NCBI GenBank assembly: GCA_021778845.1
Contig: JAJYBU010000037.1
Coordinates: 1 to 34,431, forward strand
DNA length: 34,431 nucleotides
Source: Acidobacteriota bacterium
GTDB lineage: Bacteria > Acidobacteriota > Terriglobia > Terriglobales > Acidobacteriaceae
Direction: 5' to 3'
Shown here: in pieces, positions 32,164 to 34,431 of the stretch
How positions within the stretch are numbered: position 1 is the stretch's first letter
Layout: each line of letters begins with the position of its first letter
Notes under the pieces: model-generated
Told to the model about the DNA's origin: nothing
What the model saw: the letters and a program-made list of their open reading frames with translations, nothing else
Database searches by the model: none
Made by a program: the position numbers and the translations under genes

Positions 32164-34431
32164 TTAGAAGGTGTACTTGACGTTCAGCTCGATGATGCGC
32201 TCGTACGGTGTTCCAGTCTTCGTATCCATGGTGCCGAAGTTGCTGACCGTACCACCCGTGCCCGTGTTGAGCGAAATATTCCTGCTTGGGTAGTCGACCA
32301 GGTACCGCAGCGTCACCTGATTCGCTGAGCTGAACTCTGGCAAAGGATGGTTCAGCCAGTCGAACGCCGAGATGCGGAACTGGATGTTCTGTGTGTTGTG
32401 GAGGTGAATGGTCCTATACAGAGCCAGATCATTGTCGAAGTATGATCCCATGCTCATGTAAGGATACTTCTTACCACCATACTCACCCGGCTGACCAACG
32501 CCGCCAAGTGTTGGTGCCGCAAAGCACTTCAACTGGAGCCGCTGGTATTTCGCAAGTCCCTTGTTTGGATTGCAAGTCAGCACCGGCTGGATTGCGAGGG
32601 CCGCATCCGTTCCATAGTACGTTGCTGCGGAGATACCGGTGCCAACCCCTAGAGTATCCTTGGTAGTTGACGTCCCATTCGTCGGTACGGATGCAGCGGT
32701 GTAGCTTAGCGACAAGCCATAGTTCGGAACGTTGTTGCCGAGTTCCGACAGCAAGCTGCCGCCCGCCTGCCAGGTAGAGATACCAGAGATGGTCCATCCG
32801 CTGAGAAGGGTCTTTAAGATCGCACCTCCGTGAGTGAACTCTCCGGTCTGATACGTGTACGACGAGTTGAAGACATAGGGACGGTCGATTGGAGCCGCAC
32901 CATAATTGCCGGCTCGAACCACGAAGGGATTTTCCTGCAACACAGTTCCCAACGTCTTCGACCACGTAAAGTTGAAATCGAAGGTCAGCTTGCCTGCCTC
33001 CTTGAGATAGGCTACCTGCAGACCGTTGTAGTTAGAGTATTGATTACTCTCGGATTGATACACGCTATTGGTTCCATAGGCATAGCCATAGGGGTGGTAG
33101 TCTGCGGTGGCATTGCCCGTGGGCGCCCCGGTGGTGGGATTCGTACCTACGTTCTCTGGGTTGGTGGACGTAATACCCGTCTTCGGATCCGGTTTGAAGA
33201 AGGCTCCAATTGGAGTCTTGTTTTGATCCGCGAGGCCGCTAAACCCACTGCCCTGGATCGTTTCGCCGTTATCCAGAATCTGGCTGCTCGTGTTACCTAC
33301 GTAGGCGACGTCTAACAGGGTGTTCCACTTGAATCGCTTATCAATCGTGAAGTTCCAGGCATAAGTAATTGGAACTCCATAATCGTTGGCATCCAATCCG
33401 GTCTGTGTGCCTGTGATGCCGCAAGGAGGGGTAGTGCATTTAGGAGCGGCCAGGGAAGAGATTTGTTTGAGCAGGACACTCTTCTGTCCAGGCAGATTGT
33501 AGGTGATAACGTGCTGCGCAGTGGTCAGGGCCGCAGCGTAGTCGTTGTACTGCCCAGCGAAGCGGTAGACGCCCCATCCGCCGCGGATCACGGTCTTGCC
33601 CGTTCCGAACGGATCATACGAGACACCCAACCGAGGGGAGACAAACGCCAGACGATTCGGTTGACCGCTCAGAGGTACTGAGGGGTCGATCGCATGCCAG
33701 TAGAATCCAGGGTCAGCCTTCCCGGAGTTGTAATCGGAGAAGACGCGATCCGGGAAGAAGTCAGCCATACCGATGCCCTTCCGGTCATACCAGTGGCCCA
33801 CATGCTCGAAGCGAGCTCCTATTTCCACGCTCAATCGCTTGTTTGCCTTCCACGAGTCGTCTACATAAACGGCCGTGTTCTGATAGGCCATATCGCTGAC
33901 TGGGGCTGAATTGCTCTCCGAGTACCCCGTGACACTTCCGATCACAAAGTTCGCGTCCGGATTGTTCGGAGAACCGGTGTTAATTCCAGTGATGATATTC
34001 GGCTGCTGTCCGCCAAAGCTGCTGATGCTTCCGTTGGGATTCACGCCATCATTGCCCTGCAGGTTGCCTGTGTTCTGCGTGTAGGCACCCACTTTGACGG
34101 TGTGTGCGCCCCAGACCTTGGTGAAGTTATCCGTGAAGCTGGGAACTTCCTTCCGGACTAGATAATAACCATTCGGTTCAAACCAATCTCCCTGTGAGAA
34201 GTCCGGGAAAGTAGCGGTTCCAGCCGAACTGTAGGCCGGAACGAGCTGCGAAGCCCCGAAGATTGAGCCATAGGAGTACCCCAGCGTGCTCTTATCAGAA
34301 GCCTTCGGGTTCGGAGGTCCAAACGGGAAGCTGCCCAGGGCAATCGCATGAAGGTCATCTGAGTCCGAGTAGTTCAGCGCGATAGGAATCGGAAGTGGCG
34401 GCGATGAGTCTTCGGGCTTTGACGCCTCCTT
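32164..34431 (-). CDS. Oar-like TonB-dependent receptor, C-terminal part
   Basis: The last 755 residues of a large outer-membrane beta-barrel; the frame is open to the window edge, so the N-terminal carboxypeptidase-regulatory and plug domains lie outside. Marks of the Oar-like group are the start of a barrel section GAHTVKVGAYTQNT, NTAVYVDDSWKANKRLSVEIGARFE, LAFVSPRLGVSYDPFGTGKT, VIRGGWGVYR, FDFNFTWSKTLG and YQTGEF. The chain ends in a beta-signal (IIELNVKYTF) with terminal Phe for outer-membrane insertion. Many Tyr, Asn and Gly residues alternate as in barrel strands. Such receptors are numerous in Acidobacteriota and are thought to import sugars or other large substrates; the ligand is unknown. 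The TPR gene follows on the same strand. Confidence 0.9.
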   Translation of the reverse strand, partial: KEASKPEDSSPPLPIPIALNYSDSDDLHAIALGSFPFGPPNPKASDKSTLGYSYGSIFGASQLVPAYSSAGTATFPDFSQGDWFEPNGYYLVRKEVPSFTDNFTKVWGAHTVKVGAYTQNTGNLQGNDGVNPNGSISSFGGQQPNIITGINTGSPNNPDANFVIGSVTGYSESNSAPVSDMAYQNTAVYVDDSWKANKRLSVEIGARFEHVGHWYDRKGIGMADFFPDRVFSDYNSGKADPGFYWHAIDPSVPLSGQPNRLAFVSPRLGVSYDPFGTGKTVIRGGWGVYRFAGQYNDYAAALTTAQHVITYNLPGQKSVLLKQISSLAAPKCTTPPCGITGTQTGLDANDYGVPITYAWNFTIDKRFKWNTLLDVAYVGNTSSQILDNGETIQGSGFSGLADQNKTPIGAFFKPDPKTGITSTNPENVGTNPTTGAPTGNATADYHPYGYAYGTNSVYQSESNQYSNYNGLQVAYLKEAGKLTFDFNFTWSKTLGTVLQENPFVVRAGNYGAAPIDRPYVFNSSYTYQTGEFTHGGAILKTLLSGWTISGISTWQAGGSLLSELGNNVPNYGLSLSYTAASVPTNGTSTTKDTLGVGTGISAATYYGTDAALAIQPVLTCNPNKGLAKYQRLQLKCFAAPTLGGVGQPGEYGGKKYPYMSMGSYFDNDLALYRTIHLHNTQNIQFRISAFDWLNHPLPEFSSANQVTLRYLVDYPSRNISLNTGTGGTVSNFGTMDTKTGTPYERIIELNVKYTF

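Overview
The window looks like a chromosomal segment of an Acidobacteriota genome, most likely class Terriglobia (Granulicella, Edaphobacter or Terriglobus type). This is inferred from an Oar-like TonB-dependent receptor beside CRTAC1/ASPIC-UnbV and TPR proteins, a menaquinone gene of the futalosine route, a PPi-type phosphofructokinase and intergenic hairpin elements built around GAGCGAAGCGA. Most genes in the first 27 kb are GC-rich with codons ending mainly in C or G. No tRNA, rRNA, CRISPR array, transposase, integrase or phage gene was seen.

Layout, left to right. (1) The 3' end of a medium-chain alcohol dehydrogenase, an intergenic hairpin repeat, and a phosphofructokinase with PPi-type specificity residues. 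(2) A leftward five-gene operon for an ABC-2 exporter: TolC-type channel, HlyD-type adaptor, fused double ATPase (YbhF-like) and two permeases (YbhS/YbhR-like). (3) Leftward genes for a DUF427 protein with a clear terminator, topoisomerase I and DprA. Divergent from dprA is mqnA, followed by a hexanucleotide repeat tract. (4) A leftward coupled trio: S9 peptidase, RecX and a DUF429-like protein. (5) A rightward exported protein of unknown function, then a compositionally odd spacer ending in a 13-G run. (6) Leftward ComF and HNH genes, divergent from a rightward cytochrome-oxidase assembly cluster (CyoE, a DUF420 protein, a 76-aa membrane protein). (7) A leftward secreted phosphoesterase coupled to an amino-acid binding protein that has no permease here, then rightward ssb. 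(8) About 0.9 kb with one or two possible small genes. (9) A secreted/outer-membrane locus with a more mixed base composition: CRTAC1 protein (rightward), a large TPR protein and an Oar-like TonB-dependent receptor (both leftward, the receptor running off the window).

How the genes may work together. The exporter operon encodes every layer from inner to outer membrane. Its two ATPase halves have complementary losses that predict one competent and one degenerate ATP site. DprA, ComF, SSB and RecX all act on single-stranded DNA, uptake or recombination, but they sit in separate operons. CyoE and DUF420 serve haem-copper oxidase biogenesis. Receptor, TPR and CRTAC1 may form an envelope uptake or assembly module of unknown substrate, which is the best candidate here for an undescribed system. 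Three start codons without a Shine-Dalgarno sequence (mqnA, S9 peptidase, phosphoesterase) each sit exactly six bases after a TANNNT -10-like box, which suggests leaderless mRNAs.
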